Shown here in pieces: positions 16,623-23,550 of a DNA stretch of 64,000 bases. The notes under the pieces are model-generated. The model was given only the letters and a program-made list of their open reading frames with translations. It searched no databases and was not told the origin of the DNA. This DNA comes from an uncultured Oscillospiraceae bacterium (lineage in GTDB: Bacteria; Bacillota; Clostridia; Oscillospirales; Oscillospiraceae). The stretch is from the NCBI GenBank assembly GCA_934591895.1, contig CAKTPP010000004.1, forward strand, positions 124,001-188,000. Reading direction: 5' to 3'. Position numbers and translations under genes: made by a program. Positions within the stretch are counted from its first letter, which is position 1, and every line of letters starts with the position of its first letter.

Positions 16623-16690
16623 GTGTGTTTTGCTGTCTGCTCAGGCAGAGCGGGGAAGCCGCACGATCTGCCGGGCGGGGCGGGGGACGC

Positions 16691-17236
16691 TCACTCCGCC
16701 GTGTCGGAGATGAGGCCGTAGCCGCCGTCCTTGCGCCGATAGACCACCGACACCGCACCGTCGGCCGCGACATCGCGGAAGACGAAGAACGTGTGCTCGA
16801 GCAGATCCATCTGCAAAATCGCCTCCTCGACGCTCATGGGCTTGATGGGGAAGCGCTTGCGGCGCACGATCTCGAACGCGCCGGCCTCGGCCGTGTCGTC
16901 CGCGGGGAGGTAATCGGGCTGCACCTCGCGCTCGAACGCACCGTCGCGCAGCTTCTTGGCGAGGCGGGTCTTGTTCTTGCGGATCTGGCGCTCGATCGTC
17001 GCCACGGCGGAATCGACGGAGGCGTACATGTCGCTCGTCGTCTCGTGGGCGCGGAAGAACGTGCCGTTGTTCTTGATCGTGATCTCGGCCGTGAAGCGGC
17101 CGCGCTCCGTGCTGAAGGTGACGTTTGCCTCGCTTTCCGTGCGGAAGAGCCGGTCGATCTTGCTGACCTTCTTCTCCGCATACGCGCGCAGGGAACCGGA
17201 CGGGGCCATTTTCTTTTCGATGAACGTGAACTTCAT
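16691..17236 (-). CDS. hpf: Ribosome hibernation promoting factor, long form
   Basis: 181 residues, the long HPF found in Firmicutes, which dimerises 70S ribosomes into inactive 100S particles. The N-terminal S30AE domain (about 1-100; ITIKNNGTFFRAHETTSDMYASVD) is followed by a linker and the C-terminal dimerisation domain (about 125-181; RRKRFPIKPMSVEEAILQM, VYRRKDGGYGLI). Start ATG has a GGAGTG site. A possible promoter on the minus strand is TTTCTT (17319-17314), 17 bp, TATCAT (17296-17291). Confidence 0.95.
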   Translation of the reverse strand: MKFTFIEKKMAPSGSLRAYAEKKVSKIDRLFRTESEANVTFSTERGRFTAEITIKNNGTFFRAHETTSDMYASVDSAVATIERQIRKNKTRLAKKLRDGAFEREVQPDYLPADDTAEAGAFEIVRRKRFPIKPMSVEEAILQMDLLEHTFFVFRDVAADGAVSVVYRRKDGGYGLISDTAE

Positions 17237-17385
17237 AAAACGCCACTCCTTTCAGGTTTGCACTCCGGGTCATCCCGGATCGTTGTGTACATGATAGCCG
17301 ACTTCGCGGCAAAAAGAAAGCAGAATCTGTGAACTTTTCCCCGATCACCGCGCGATCGGCGTTTTTTTCCAGCGGGAAGCAGGGC

Positions 17386-17775
17386 TCAGCCCTTTTTCGC
17401 CTCCGCCTTGGCGAGAAACTTCTCGGCCATGATGAGGAAGCGCTCGTGCGTGCCCTGACCGATCGGACCGGCATCGTCGGACGCCGTGACGCGGAACACG
17501 AGGCGGCGGCGGTCGACCTCAACGAGCTCGGCCTTGGCCGTGACGTGCATACCGACGGGGGTCGCCGCGTCGTGTGAGACGTCAAGCTTCGTGCCGACGC
17601 TGCTCTGGCCTTCCTCCAGAGCGTCTGCAATGGCGTTGCAGGCGGCATTTTCCATCAGGGCGATCATATACGGCGTCGCGAACACCGGCAGGGAGCCGGA
17701 GCCGACAGCGGCCGCAGTATTTTCAGGCGTCACGACGGTGGAAGCGGTACCGACGGCGCCAACGGAAATGGACAT
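17386..17775 (-). CDS. Hotdog-fold acyl-CoA thioesterase-like protein (FlK-like)
   Basis: 129 residues matching the fluoroacetyl-CoA-thioesterase-like hotdog group. The sequence contains TVVTPENTAAAVGSGSLPVFATPYMIALMENAA in family order (Thr and Glu/His active-site positions typical of the group), GQSSVGTKLDVSHDAATPVG and GPIGQGTHERFLI. ATG at 17775 has an AAAGGAG site; the longer frame upstream is spurious. Real substrates of most relatives are unknown, so only thioesterase-like is claimed. Monocistronic, 149 bp upstream of hpf on the same strand. Confidence 0.85.
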   Translation of the reverse strand: MSISVGAVGTASTVVTPENTAAAVGSGSLPVFATPYMIALMENAACNAIADALEEGQSSVGTKLDVSHDAATPVGMHVTAKAELVEVDRRRLVFRVTASDDAGPIGQGTHERFLIMAEKFLAKAEAKKG

Positions 17776-17931
17776 GGGAAATCTCTCCTTTACTACGTTT
17801 GTGAGCCACCGGCGACGCCCGACGTATGTGCGTTTGCCGACCGGGGGTAAGGTTAGTTTAACATGATTCCAGAGGGAACGCAACCAAAATTCCGCGCCGC
17901 ACGCGCGGTCGTGTTAACGTTGTGTCAGTCC

Positions 17932-17960
17932 TTGCAGGACGGGCATTCCGGTGCTATAAT
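17932..17960 (+). promoter_or_regulatory. Sigma-A promoter of glyS
   Basis: -35 TTGCAG (17932-17937), 17-bp spacer, -10 TATAAT (17955-17960), about 108 nt before the glyS ATG. The leader contains two similar GC-rich hairpin arms (GCCATCGGCGGA, GCCATTGGCGGA) but no T-box consensus. Confidence 0.78.
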
Positions 17961-18068
17961 ATTTATTTGTCCGGCAGAGGTATTTCCGGCCGGGCGCGTC
18001 CCGCCGAAGCCATCGGCGGAGAACATTTGGCTTCCGCCATCGCCATTGGCGGAGCAGGGAGGAACATC

Positions 18069-19469
18069 ATGAAAAACACCGAAAAGACAATGGACAAGAT
18101 CGTCGCCCTGTGCAAGAACCGCGGCTTTGTATACCCCGGCTCCGAGATCTACGGCGGCCTCGCCAACTCCTGGGACTACGGCCCGCTCGGCGTGGAGCTG
18201 AAAAACAACGTCAAGCGCGCATGGTGGCAGAAGTTCGTGCAGGAAAACCCCTACAACGTCGGGCTCGACTCCGCGATCCTCATGAACCCGCAGGTCTGGG
18301 TGGCTTCCGGCCACGTGACGACGTTCAACGATCCGCTCATTGACTGCAAGTCCTGCAAGATGCGCCACCGCGCCGACAAGCTCATCGAGGGCTGGCTGGC
18401 CGAAAACCCCATGCCCGACGTGAATGTCGAGGCCATGACCAACGACGAGATGGTGGCCTTCATCCGCGCCCAGCAGATCCCCTGCCCGGGCTGCGGCAAG
18501 AGCGACTTTACCGATATCCGCAAATTCAACCTCATGTTCAAGACCCATCAGGGCGTGACCGAGGACACGGCCGCCGAGGTGTATCTGCGCCCCGAGACCG
18601 CGCAGGGCATTTTCGTCAACTTCAAGAACATCCAGCGCACGACGCGCCGCAAGATCCCGTTCGGCGTCTGCCAGGTCGGCAAGAGCTTCCGCAACGAGAT
18701 CACGCCGGGCAACTTCATCTTCCGCATCCGCGAGTTTGAGCAGATGGAGCTGGAGTTCTTCTGCGAGCCGGGCACGGATCTGGAGTGGTTCGATTACTGG
18801 CGCAGCTTCTGCCATGAGTGGCTCAAGGGTCTGCGTATGCAGGACGAGAACCTCCGTCTGCGCGACCATGAGAAGGAGGAGCTGAGCTTCTACTCCAAGG
18901 CCACGACCGACTTTGAGTATCTGTTCCCGTTCGGCTGGGGCGAGCTCTGGGGCGTCGCCGACCGCACGAACTATGACCTGAGCCAGCACCAGAAGTTCTC
19001 CGGTCAGGACATGGACTATTTCGATCAGGAGAAAAACGAGCACTACATCCCCTACGTCATCGAGCCGTCGCTCGGCGCCGACCGCGTGACGCTGGCCTTC
19101 CTGTGTGAGGCGTATGACGAGGAGGTCGTGGACGAGGCCAAGAACGACACCCGCGTCGTGATGCACTTCCACCCGGCGCTCGCGCCGTTCAAGTGCGCGG
19201 TGCTGCCGCTGTCGAAAAAGCTCTCCGAGCCCGCGACCGAGCTCTACCACCAGCTGCAGAAGCACTTCATGTGCGACTACGACGAGGCCGGCTCGATCGG
19301 CAAGCGCTACCGCCGTCAGGACGAGATCGGCACGCCGTACTGCGTGACGTTCGACTTTGACTCGGCGGAGGACGGCTGCGTGACCGTGCGCGACCGCGAC
19401 AGCATGCAGCAGGAGCGCATCCCCATGGATCAGCTCGCCGACTACATTGCCGCGCGCATCCGGTTTTAA
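18069..19469 (+). CDS. glyS: Glycyl-tRNA synthetase, single-chain (alpha2) type
   Basis: 466 residues, class II aminoacyl-tRNA synthetase of the homodimeric GRS1 type rather than the alpha2-beta2 GlyQS type. Motif 2 region FRNEITPGNFIFRIREFEQM and motif 3 GADRVTLAFLCEAYDEE are intact; the insertion with CKSCKMRH and CPGCGKSDF (two Cys pairs) is a probable zinc site. C-terminal anticodon-binding domain from about residue 370. ATG at 18069 has a GGGAGGA site; upstream in-frame codons read through the leader. Followed after 3 bp by a small membrane-protein gene. Confidence 0.96.
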   Translation: MKNTEKTMDKIVALCKNRGFVYPGSEIYGGLANSWDYGPLGVELKNNVKRAWWQKFVQENPYNVGLDSAILMNPQVWVASGHVTTFNDPLIDCKSCKMRHRADKLIEGWLAENPMPDVNVEAMTNDEMVAFIRAQQIPCPGCGKSDFTDIRKFNLMFKTHQGVTEDTAAEVYLRPETAQGIFVNFKNIQRTTRRKIPFGVCQVGKSFRNEITPGNFIFRIREFEQMELEFFCEPGTDLEWFDYWRSFCHEWLKGLRMQDENLRLRDHEKEELSFYSKATTDFEYLFPFGWGELWGVADRTNYDLSQHQKFSGQDMDYFDQEKNEHYIPYVIEPSLGADRVTLAFLCEAYDEEVVDEAKNDTRVVMHFHPALAPFKCAVLPLSKKLSEPATELYHQLQKHFMCDYDEAGSIGKRYRRQDEIGTPYCVTFDFDSAEDGCVTVRDRDSMQQERIPMDQLADYIAARIRF

Positions 19470-19472
19470 GCC

Positions 19473-19853
19473 ATGCCGAAGATCGTCCCGCCGCCGGACC
19501 CGATCGCGAAGGAGGAACCCGGTGCGCAGATCGCCCGCTGGCTCGGGCCGGTGGGCGGCGCCTTTGTGCTGCTGCTGTCGGTGCTGATGATCGTGTTTTG
19601 CTTCACGGCGGGGGCAAACCCCGTGCCGGGCTACGACCCGCCGCATGACAGCGATTATTACGCCGCACATCCCGAGGAGCTCGCGCAGGAGCTCAACGCG
19701 AATTTCCTGCCCGCGCTCGACGAGACCGCGCACGCCGAGGCAAACGGCGATACCGTTACCGTGACGGCCTCGGCCAAGGAGTACGTGCCCGTGCGCGGCG
19801 CGGTGCTGAAGTTTTACGACGCGGCGCTCTTTACGTTTGAGAAGGCAGATTAG
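19473..19853 (+). CDS. Hypothetical single-span membrane protein
   Basis: 126 residues, no family recognised. A Pro-rich cytoplasmic start (PKIVPPPDPIAKEEPG), one hydrophobic span (about 29-49), then an outside-facing domain with an acidic first half and a strand-rich second half. It begins 3 bp after glyS and precedes nadE by 35 bp, so it is probably translated from the glyS transcript. The reverse strand also has an open frame, typical of GC-rich DNA, and is not credited. Confidence 0.7.
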   Translation: MPKIVPPPDPIAKEEPGAQIARWLGPVGGAFVLLLSVLMIVFCFTAGANPVPGYDPPHDSDYYAAHPEELAQELNANFLPALDETAHAEANGDTVTVTASAKEYVPVRGAVLKFYDAALFTFEKAD

Positions 19854-19888
19854 ATCAGAATAGAAATAGAAGAAAAGGAAGAATCAAT

Positions 19889-21787
19889 ATGAAACACGGA
19901 TTTATCAAGGTTGCAGCGGCTGCTCCCGAGATCCGGGTAGCAGACCCGATGTTCAATGCGGATGCCGTTATCCGCGCCATGGACGAGCATGCGCGCCTCG
20001 GCGTGAAGGTGCTCGTGTTCCCGGAGCTGACGCTCACAGGTGCGACCTGCGGCGATCTGTTTTACCAGAACACGCTGCTTGCAGGCGCGGCGGCCGCGCT
20101 CGAGAAGGTCGTTCAGGCGTCCGCGGGCAAGGACATGCTCGTGTTCGTCGGCCTGCCGGTCGCGCAGGGCGCGAAGGTGTATGACGCGGCGGCCGTCGTG
20201 TGCAACGGCGAGCTGCTCGGCGTCGTGCCGGCGAGCTGCCCGGGCGACAAGCACTTTGCGCTGCCCGGCGCGCTGCTCGACGACATCACGATCGGCGCGC
20301 TCGGCCCGGTCGATTTCCACGCGCAGCAGCTGTTCCAGCACAGCGAGGTCGGTGAGCTGACCGCCGCCGTGCTTGTCGGCGCGGACGTGACCGCGCCGGT
20401 GTCTCCGGCCGTGCGCCACGCGCTCGCCGGGGCGACCGTGCTCGTCGAGATGGCGGGCTTCCCGATGACGACGGACTCCGTCTGCCGTGTGACCACCGCC
20501 GTGCGCGCCGAGAGCGCGAGACTGCACGCCGGTGTCGTGCTCGCGGCGCCCGGCTTCGGCGAGTCGAGCACCGATGCGACGTATTCCGGCCTGTGCCTCA
20601 TCGTCGAGGACGGCAAGGTGCTCGAGAGCGCCGAGGACGGCTGCACCGACGTCGTGACCGAGCTGGATGTGCAGATGCTCATCGCCGCGCGCCGCAGGGA
20701 CGCCGCCTTCACCGGCGACGCCGCGTCCTACGTCGTCACCGAGTGGGGCGAGGGCATGGAGGAGACCGTGCTCACCCGCCCGTTCGGCAAGTACCCCTAC
20801 CGTCCGGACGATCCGGCGGATTACCACGCGGCGGCCGAACGCCTGCTGCATATGCAGGCTGCGAGCCTTGTGCGCCGCATGCAGTACGCCAACCTCAAGC
20901 ATCCGGTCGTCGGCATCTCCGGCGGTGTGGACTCGACGCTCGCCGTCATCATCTGCGCCGAGGCCGTGAAGATGATGGGGCTGCCGGCCGACTATGTGAC
21001 CGCCGTGACCATGCCGTGCTTCGGCACGACCGACCGCACGAAGTCCAACGCCATCATCGTGTCCGAGCAGCTTGGCGCGACCGTGCGCGTGATCGACATC
21101 GGCGAGAGCGTCATGCAGCACTTCAAGGACATCGGCCACGACCCCGAAAACCGCAACGTCGTGTATGAAAACGCGCAGGCGCGCGAGCGCACCCAGATCC
21201 TCATGGACGTGGCCAACGGCTTTGCCGACGGCGGCATCCATGTCGGCACGGAGGACATGTCCGAGTACGCCGACGGCTGGTGCACCTACAACGGCGACCA
21301 TATCTCGATGTATGACGTCAACGTCGGCTCGACCAAGACCATGGTGCAGATGGTCGTGCGCTACGTCGCCGAGACCACGGACGACGACGTGCTGTCCAAG
21401 GCGCTGCTGGACGTGCTTGACACGCCGGTCAGCCCCGAGCTGCTGCCGCCGACGCGCAACGGCGAGATCGCCCAGAAGAGCGAGGACTCCGTCGGCCCGT
21501 ACAACCTTCAGGACTTCTTCCTGTACTATCTGGTCGATCACGGCTTTGCGCCCGAGAAGGTGCTGCGTCTGGCCGATGCCGCCTACGGGGACGAGTTTGA
21601 CCATGCGACGCTCAAGAAGTGGCTGCGCAGCTACTGCCGCCGCCTCTTCAGCCAGCAGTTCAAGCGCTCCTGCCTGCAGGACGGCCCGACGCTCAACGGC
21701 TTCAGCTTCTCGCCGCGCACCGGCTTCACCATGCCGTCTGACGGCTCGGACGCGCTGTATCTGGCGACCGTGGACGCGCTGAAGTAA
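19889..21787 (+). CDS. nadE: NAD+ synthase with N-terminal nitrilase-type domain (glutaminase triad degenerate)
   Basis: 632 residues with the architecture of glutamine-dependent NAD synthase: nitrilase-like domain (about 1-270) and an ammonia-using synthetase domain (about 330-632) with the P-loop SGGVDSTLA. The synthetase part looks intact. In the first domain the catalytic Glu is present (Glu46, VFPELT) but the Lys position in GVVPASCPG is Ala115 and the nucleophile position in VLVGADVTAP, where homologues have ICED, is Gly164. By alignment from memory the glutaminase should be dead, leaving an ammonia-dependent enzyme. Terminator at 21806-21851. Confidence 0.9.
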   Translation: MKHGFIKVAAAAPEIRVADPMFNADAVIRAMDEHARLGVKVLVFPELTLTGATCGDLFYQNTLLAGAAAALEKVVQASAGKDMLVFVGLPVAQGAKVYDAAAVVCNGELLGVVPASCPGDKHFALPGALLDDITIGALGPVDFHAQQLFQHSEVGELTAAVLVGADVTAPVSPAVRHALAGATVLVEMAGFPMTTDSVCRVTTAVRAESARLHAGVVLAAPGFGESSTDATYSGLCLIVEDGKVLESAEDGCTDVVTELDVQMLIAARRRDAAFTGDAASYVVTEWGEGMEETVLTRPFGKYPYRPDDPADYHAAAERLLHMQAASLVRRMQYANLKHPVVGISGGVDSTLAVIICAEAVKMMGLPADYVTAVTMPCFGTTDRTKSNAIIVSEQLGATVRVIDIGESVMQHFKDIGHDPENRNVVYENAQARERTQILMDVANGFADGGIHVGTEDMSEYADGWCTYNGDHISMYDVNVGSTKTMVQMVVRYVAETTDDDVLSKALLDVLDTPVSPELLPPTRNGEIAQKSEDSVGPYNLQDFFLYYLVDHGFAPEKVLRLADAAYGDEFDHATLKKWLRSYCRRLFSQQFKRSCLQDGPTLNGFSFSPRTGFTMPSDGSDALYLATVDALK

Positions 21788-21805
21788 TCCCCGTTATCAA
21801 AAATG

Positions 21806-21851
21806 CTCAAGAGCGGATGTGCAAACTTTGCATATCCGCTCTTGATTTTTT
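21806..21851 (+). terminator. Terminator of nadE
   Basis: 11-bp perfect stem CAAGAGCGGAT (21808-21818) pairing with 21834-21844, followed by ATTTTTTG. Confidence 0.85.
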
Positions 21852-21870
21852 GCGCCGGATTGGGTATTAT
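21842..21870 (+). promoter_or_regulatory. Candidate promoter of the ECF S component-coaX pair
   Basis: -35 TTGATT (21842-21847), 17-bp spacer, -10 TATTAT (21865-21870). The -35 overlaps the descending arm and T run of the nadE terminator. The 55-nt leader has a short GC hairpin and a TTAGGAGG site. Confidence 0.6.
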
Positions 21871-21925
21871 ACTCCTGCGCTATATCCCGCCCGGAGCGGG
21901 AACAGCAGCTTAGGAGGTATAAAAA

Positions 21926-22522
21926 ATGAACAACAGCAATGGTAAGACCCGGCGTCTGGCTGGGCTTGCACTCTTCACCGCCATCGTCGTCGTGCTGCAG
22001 CTGCTCGGCAGCTTCATCAAGGTCGGCCCGTTTGCCGTGTCGCTCGTGCTGATCCCGATCGTGGTCGGCGCGGCTGTCTACGGTGTGAAAGCCGGAGCCT
22101 GGCTCGGCTTCGTGTTTGGCGTCGTCGTCACGATCGCCGTCGTCACCGGCGCCGATGCCGGCGGCTACATCATGTTTTCCGCGCGTCCGGTCATGACCGT
22201 GATCGTCTGCCTGCTCAAGGGCACCGCAGCCGGTTATGTCGCGGGTCTTGTCTACCGCGCCATCAGCAAAAAGAATTCTCTCGTCGGCGTGATCGTCGCG
22301 GCCGCTGCCGCGCCGGTCGTCAATACCGGTTTGTTCGTGCTTGCCATGCTGCTGTTTTTCCAGCCGCAGCTTCAGGCATGGGCCGGCGGCACCGCCGTTG
22401 CAACCTATATCGTTACGGGCCTCGTGGGCGTGAACTTCCTGCTTGAGCTGGGTGTGAACCTCGTCCTGAGCCCGACCATCACCCGGCTGATCGCGGCCGG
22501 CAAGAAGGGTCCGGTGGACTGA
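21926..22522 (+). CDS. ECF transporter substrate-binding (S) component, probably for pantothenate
   Basis: 198 residues, about six hydrophobic segments and the small, Ala/Gly/Val-rich character of ECF S components, which capture vitamins in the membrane and work with a shared EcfA-EcfA'-EcfT module encoded elsewhere. The N-terminal LAGLALFTAIVVVLQ stretch contains the Ala-x3-Ala-like packing surface seen in the family. The next gene, 1 bp away, is pantothenate kinase, so pantothenate (PanT-like) is the best guess; this is inference from neighbourhood only. Confidence 0.85.
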   Translation: MNNSNGKTRRLAGLALFTAIVVVLQLLGSFIKVGPFAVSLVLIPIVVGAAVYGVKAGAWLGFVFGVVVTIAVVTGADAGGYIMFSARPVMTVIVCLLKGTAAGYVAGLVYRAISKKNSLVGVIVAAAAAPVVNTGLFVLAMLLFFQPQLQAWAGGTAVATYIVTGLVGVNFLLELGVNLVLSPTITRLIAAGKKGPVD

Positions 22523-22523
22523 T

Positions 22524-23297
22524 ATGCTTCTGGCTCTGGACGTTGGCAATACAAACATTGTGATCGGTTTTCTCGACGAGTCGGGCATCCGCAACATTGC
22601 CCGTCTGGAGACCGATCGCGACAAGACCGCGCACGAGTATGCGATCTCGCTGCGGCAGGTGATCGAGTTTTCCGGCATTGCGCCGGAGGATATCGACGGG
22701 GCGATCCTGTCGTCCGTCGTGCCGCCGATCAACGGCGCGCTCGTCGCCGCCGTGCGCATGATCGCGGGCATCCGCCCGCTCGTCGTCGGCCCCGGCATGA
22801 AGACGGGGCTGAACATCGCGCTCGACAACCCCGCCACCATGGGCAGCGATCTCGTGGTCGGTGCGGCGGCGGCGCTCGCGATGCACGCGCCCCCGCTGAT
22901 CATCATCGACATGGGCACGGCCACGACCATGACCGTCATCGACCGTGAGGCGCGTATCCTCGGCGGGGCGATCATCCCCGGCGTGGGCATCTCACTCGAG
23001 GCGCTTGCGAGCGGCACGTCGCAGCTGCCGCACATCTCGCTCGACGCACCGAAAAAGTGCATCAGCACCGACACGATCGAGGCCATGCGCTCCGGCAGCG
23101 TTTACGGTACGGCTGCCATGCTTGACGGCATGATCGGCCGTATGGAGGATGAGCTCGGCGAGCCCGCCACCGTCATTGCGACCGGCGGCCTCGGCGGCGT
23201 TGTGATCCCGTACTGCCGGCGCGAGATCACCTATGAAAAGAACCTGCTGCTCAACGGGCTGTGGGCACTGTATCAGAAAAATAAGCGCAGACGCTGA
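22524..23297 (+). CDS. coaX: Type III pantothenate kinase
   Basis: 257 residues, first enzyme of coenzyme A synthesis. The phosphate-binding opening LLALDVGNTNIVIGF, MGSDLVVGAAAAL and DMGTATTMTVID are the three ASKHA-fold motifs of CoaX, in order, with VIATGGLGGV near the C terminus. Begins one base after the ECF S component stop, giving an uptake-plus-activation pair. A strong hairpin without T run (CGGCGCCGCAGA arms, about 23325-23354) follows. Confidence 0.96.
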   Translation: MLLALDVGNTNIVIGFLDESGIRNIARLETDRDKTAHEYAISLRQVIEFSGIAPEDIDGAILSSVVPPINGALVAAVRMIAGIRPLVVGPGMKTGLNIALDNPATMGSDLVVGAAAALAMHAPPLIIIDMGTATTMTVIDREARILGGAIIPGVGISLEALASGTSQLPHISLDAPKKCISTDTIEAMRSGSVYGTAAMLDGMIGRMEDELGEPATVIATGGLGGVVIPYCRREITYEKNLLLNGLWALYQKNKRRR

Positions 23298-23377
23298 AGC
23301 CTGCGCACAGAATGACACAATGGCGGCGCCGCAGAGATGCTCTGCGGCGCCGTTAAGACTGCCCGAAAAGCGCTGTT

Positions 23378-23488
23378 TGAACTGCACCCCATTCGTTAGA
23401 CAGGTATGGCAAGATACTCAGTCCAAGGAATGGGGTGTTTTTAATGCCAAAGAGCGCACCGGACAAGCGCTATACACCGGAATTCAAA
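23378..23488 (+). mobile_element. 5-prime remnant of an IS3-family (IS150-like) insertion sequence
   Basis: TGAACTGCACCCCATTCG at 23378 resembles IS3-family left ends (TG-ACTGCACCCC-type). After 66 bp comes ATG (23444) and 15 codons MPKSAPDKRYTPEFK, matching the opening of IS3 OrfA, then the similarity stops at an A run and the terminator of the downstream minus-strand gene. Everything after codon 15, the second frame and the right end are missing. A fossil, not functional. Confidence 0.65.
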
Positions 23489-23521
23489 AAAAGGCCCGCC
23501 GGAGACAGGCTCCGGCGGGCA
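23487..23521 (-). terminator. Terminator of the SLH/beta-propeller gene
   Basis: On the minus strand an 11-bp stem (GCCCGCCGGAG and complement) is followed by CCTTTTTTTG. It lies 30 bp after the stop at 23551 and abuts the IS3 remnant. Confidence 0.85.
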
Positions 23522-23550
23522 GAGTGTTTCGTTTCAGGGGCAGGCGCGCT

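Noticed and set aside
17961..18068. T-box leader for glyS
   Set aside because: Length and hairpins are suggestive but the conserved AGGGTGG-type T-box sequence and a terminator/antiterminator pair are absent.
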